DNA of 13,504 nt from Rickettsiales bacterium (GTDB lineage Bacteria > Pseudomonadota > Alphaproteobacteria > Rs-D84 > CACZYB01): assembly GCA_031288035.1 (NCBI GenBank), contig JAITSG010000081.1:1-13504 (forward strand), in the 5' to 3' direction. Of the stretch, positions 11,495 through 13,504 are shown one piece after another. The notes beneath the pieces were generated by a model, which saw only the letters and a program-made list of their open reading frames with translations, made no database searches and was not told the origin of the DNA. The position numbers and the translations under genes were made by a program. Each line of letters starts with the position of its first letter. The stretch's first letter is position 1.

Positions 11495-13027
11495 GTGAAG
11501 GGGCTGCAGAAGAATTCGGTGGTTTTGCTGTGCGCGTTCGCGTTCGCCTGCCCGCGTTTTGCCGCGGCCGCAGCGCCGGACGGGCGTTCCAATTTCGCGA
11601 CCATAGACGACCTGGTGGCGCTTCCGCCGAACGCGGCCTTCGCTCCGGACGTTCCCATGCCCGCGCAGGGGCGGGATGCCGGGGGCGGCGGCGATTCGGA
11701 ATTCGCATCCGAATCCGTGGCCGAGCTCGGCCGCATGAACGAGGAGCTTGTGAAGCAGCTCTCCGGGATAAAAAGGCAGGTCGACGCCATAGACCTCGGC
11801 ATAATGGCTTCTTCCGTCAGGCAGGCCAAACAGCCGCCCGTGCGCGCCGCCGCGGATGGAAAAGTGGCAAGGGCGCAGGAGCCCGTGGCTCCGCTTAATA
11901 CCGAGGAGGAGATAGTTTTTGAACCCCTTAAGCCCGGGCCCGGGCCACAAAGTGCCGAGCCGGAGGCGGGGGCTGCGCCGGACATCGCCGCAGTCGAAAA
12001 GCCCATTGAAAAGCCGGCCGAATCCGGGCAAATTGCAAACGGCAGTCCGTTCGGCGTGTCGGTCACGCCCATCCCGCACAGGCGGTTGCAGAGCTCTATT
12101 GTCAACAGGATAGAATTCGAGGACGCCGCGAATCGGCGGGCAAGCGCGATGTTTTCCCAGGCCAAGCCCAAGGCCAATCCGTTCGTAAAGACTTTCTCGG
12201 CAATAAGGCCGCAAAAGCAGGCGGCGCCTTCCGCCGCCCCGCCCCGCCCTGCTCCGGCCGCGCGTCCGGCCAGGCCCGTGCGCCGGAATATGTCGTCCGT
12301 GAGCTTGAAGCGCGAGCTCCGTTCTGCATACATGTCCGAAAACAAGTACCTGTCCGCGGCCGAGGATGGCGAGGATGAAGAGGAATGGGAGGAAGAGGAG
12401 TACGAGGAGTACGAGGAGGAGGAAGAGGTTGATTCCGAGGATGCCCCCCAAAGCCAGCCACCGCCGTCCGCCGCGCCGCCGGCCGAGTCCGCCGGGCCTA
12501 AGCCGGAGCCGGATGCCAAGAGGACGGAGCTCGCCTCTGCTGGGGCGGCCGGGGTTATCGGCGCGGTCAAAAGCCACGACGGCAAGCGCAAGACAGGGGG
12601 CGTGACCGACCTGCCCCCCGGCCCTCTCAAGGTCGGCAGCCGCGAGGTGCTTCAGATGAAGCTTGAGTTCAATCCGGACGATGGCGCCATTTCTGCGGAA
12701 TCGGTCAACATAATCCGCTCGTTCGCCCAGATAGTGACCGATTCGCCCACCAAGACTATAGAGATAGGGGTGTCGGAGCGCGTTGTTGCGGACGACAGGC
12801 TCAAGAAGCTGACCGCCAAGCGCATAGCGCTGGTGTCCAACGTCCTTCGCCACGCGGGCGTTTCCGACCGTCAGATTAAGCCTATTCTGACAAGCCGCGA
12901 CCCGGACAGCTTCAGCTTCCGCGCGGTCGACAACGACGTGTTCGAGCGCCTTAGCGTGACCAAGGGCGAGGTCGACGCGTTCGGCGAAGGTTCCACCACC
13001 ACTTCGTACGAGCTTATGCGGTGGTGA
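11495..13027 (+). CDS. Exported acidic-linker protein with OmpA-like C-terminal domain
   Basis: A 510-residue protein starting at GTG (11495-11497), with AAAGG six bases upstream. Residues 1-27 are a signal peptide ending in an Ala run. A short helical segment at 74-104 (possible coiled coil) follows, then long Pro/Ala-rich, probably disordered linkers. A strongly acidic tract of Glu, Asp and Tyr lies at about 290-316, before another Pro/Ala linker. The C-terminal part, about 385-480, resembles an OmpA/MotB-like peptidoglycan-binding fold: LQMKLEFNPDDGAIS, then the helix LKKLTAKRIALVSNVLRHAGV corresponding to the LSxxRAxxVxxxL motif, and a final strand. The usual Asn/Asp and Arg ligands for diaminopimelate are not clear, so binding is uncertain. 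It is probably a periplasmic or outer-membrane envelope protein. No partner gene is adjacent. Confidence 0.8.
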   Translation: MKGLQKNSVVLLCAFAFACPRFAAAAAPDGRSNFATIDDLVALPPNAAFAPDVPMPAQGRDAGGGGDSEFASESVAELGRMNEELVKQLSGIKRQVDAIDLGIMASSVRQAKQPPVRAAADGKVARAQEPVAPLNTEEEIVFEPLKPGPGPQSAEPEAGAAPDIAAVEKPIEKPAESGQIANGSPFGVSVTPIPHRRLQSSIVNRIEFEDAANRRASAMFSQAKPKANPFVKTFSAIRPQKQAAPSAAPPRPAPAARPARPVRRNMSSVSLKRELRSAYMSENKYLSAAEDGEDEEEWEEEEYEEYEEEEEVDSEDAPQSQPPPSAAPPAESAGPKPEPDAKRTELASAGAAGVIGAVKSHDGKRKTGGVTDLPPGPLKVGSREVLQMKLEFNPDDGAISAESVNIIRSFAQIVTDSPTKTIEIGVSERVVADDRLKKLTAKRIALVSNVLRHAGVSDRQIKPILTSRDPDSFSFRAVDNDVFERLSVTKGEVDAFGEGSTTTSYELMRW

Positions 13028-13092
13028 AAAATCCAAAAAACCGGCCGGAATACTAATGATAAAATCGGAAGCCCGGGCCTATAGGCCTCCGT

Positions 13093-13126
13093 CCGCCATC
13101 CCCGGCGATATGTCCGGGCATGGCGG
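13093..13126. repeat. 13-bp hairpin with one mismatch between convergent genes
   Basis: CCGCCATCCCCGG (13093-13105) and CCGGGCATGGCGG (13114-13126) form a stem with a single mismatch around an 8-base loop. It lies between the convergent OmpA-like gene and the partial right-edge gene. No T run follows on either strand. It may still end or stabilise transcripts. A 12-base palindrome, GGCCTATAGGCC, lies just before it at 13076-13087. Confidence 0.6.
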
Positions 13127-13139
13127 GAGGATCTTCAAA

Positions 13140-13504
13140 TCAAAATTGTCCGGCCTTTAAGGGCGTTATTCCGGAGGGGGAGATTTCAAGGAAATAGGCG
13201 GCCTTTTCGTCGCGGCATCCGTTCCTACACGAAAGCTCGCGCGTGTATAGCGCTGCCCCGCGTCCTTCGCGCGCGGCCTCGTACCTGTAATACCGCCTGG
13301 ATCTTCCGTCGAAAAAGCACGCCTTCATCCGGGCTTCCTGGCCGGATTCGTCTATGAACGAGGCGTCGGCCGGCGCGAATGCCGGGTGTTCGTTCCCGGA
13401 CTGCTCGTCTACGCATGCGGCCAGATCGGAAAACGAATACTCGCCCTCCCCGGTCGCCATCCTCTGGATGCACGTCATGGGCACGGCGTTGTCGCGGTAA
13501 TACA
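13140..13504 (-). CDS. C-terminal part of a Cys-rich protein, cut by the window edge
   Basis: The frame is open from the right edge to the TGA at 13140-13142, so at least 121 residues of the C-terminus are present and the true start lies outside. An internal GTG at 13482-13484 has no convincing binding site. The visible part has five Cys (two in SCRNGC), which suggests an exported, disulfide-bonded protein. The first residues (YYRDNAVP) followed by a variable Gly/Ser-rich region faintly recall type IV pilin or pseudopilin C-terminal domains, but the diagnostic N-terminus is missing. No function is assigned. Confidence 0.65.
   Translation of the reverse strand, partial: YYRDNAVPMTCIQRMATGEGEYSFSDLAACVDEQSGNEHPAFAPADASFIDESGQEARMKACFFDGRSRRYYRYEAAREGRGAALYTRELSCRNGCRDEKAAYFLEISPSGITPLKAGQF

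Noticed and set aside
11441..13036. Minus-strand open frames of 435 and 531 codons
   Set aside because: They are antisense to the exported OmpA-like protein, which has a signal peptide, binding site and promoter. Their composition mirrors the plus-strand codons.
13093..13126. Intrinsic terminator after the OmpA-like gene
   Set aside because: The hairpin is good but lacks a T run on either strand, so it is listed only as a repeat.
1..13504. CRISPR array, transposase, integrase or phage gene
   Set aside because: No spaced direct repeats, no transposase-like frames and no attachment-site duplication at either tRNA were seen.

Overview
The window looks like chromosomal DNA of an alphaproteobacterium outside the best-known free-living orders. 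Four things point there. The gene run ftsE, ftsX, a DUF218/YdcF-like gene and plsC, all overlapping, is an arrangement I associate with Alphaproteobacteria. The DnaB and EF-Ts sequences read as alphaproteobacterial. The tRNA-His gene keeps an encoded G-1 opposite C73, which the Rhizobiales/Rhodobacterales/Caulobacterales group is reported to have lost. The DNA is GC-rich yet prefers the rare Ile codon AUA, even in rpsB and tsf. I cannot name a genus; a host- or gut-associated lineage is only a guess.

Layout, left to right. The left edge (minus strand) holds the first codons of an exported protein, preceded by a roughly 160-nt structured RNA region with its own promoter and an intrinsic terminator. 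Next come hemW and dnaB (minus), overlapping, with a promoter directly abutting the dnaB start codon. Then plsC, a DUF218 gene, ftsX and ftsE form a tight minus-strand operon that begins at another promoter abutting the ftsE start. Divergent from ftsE is a small exported Gly-rich protein ending at a good terminator. A minus-strand block follows: an unknown 217-aa gene, tRNA-His and a small HExxH metallopeptidase-like gene. Back to back with the last is the rpsB-tsf operon (plus), with a two-hairpin leader. tsf is followed by two inverted repeats and tRNA-Val(CAC). The right part has an unknown gene overlapping a Nudix hydrolase gene, a 50-aa lipoprotein with a strong terminator, a 510-aa exported protein with an acidic tract and an OmpA-like C-terminus, and the 3' part of a Cys-rich gene running off the right edge.

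Most of this is housekeeping: replication (dnaB), a haem-related radical SAM protein (hemW), division and envelope (ftsEX, plsC, DUF218) and translation (rpsB, tsf, two tRNAs). No mobile element, CRISPR array or defence island was seen. The observations most worth following are the RNA or attenuator at the left edge, the apparently leaderless dnaB and ftsE mRNAs, and the rpsB leader with a possible overlapping upstream ORF.
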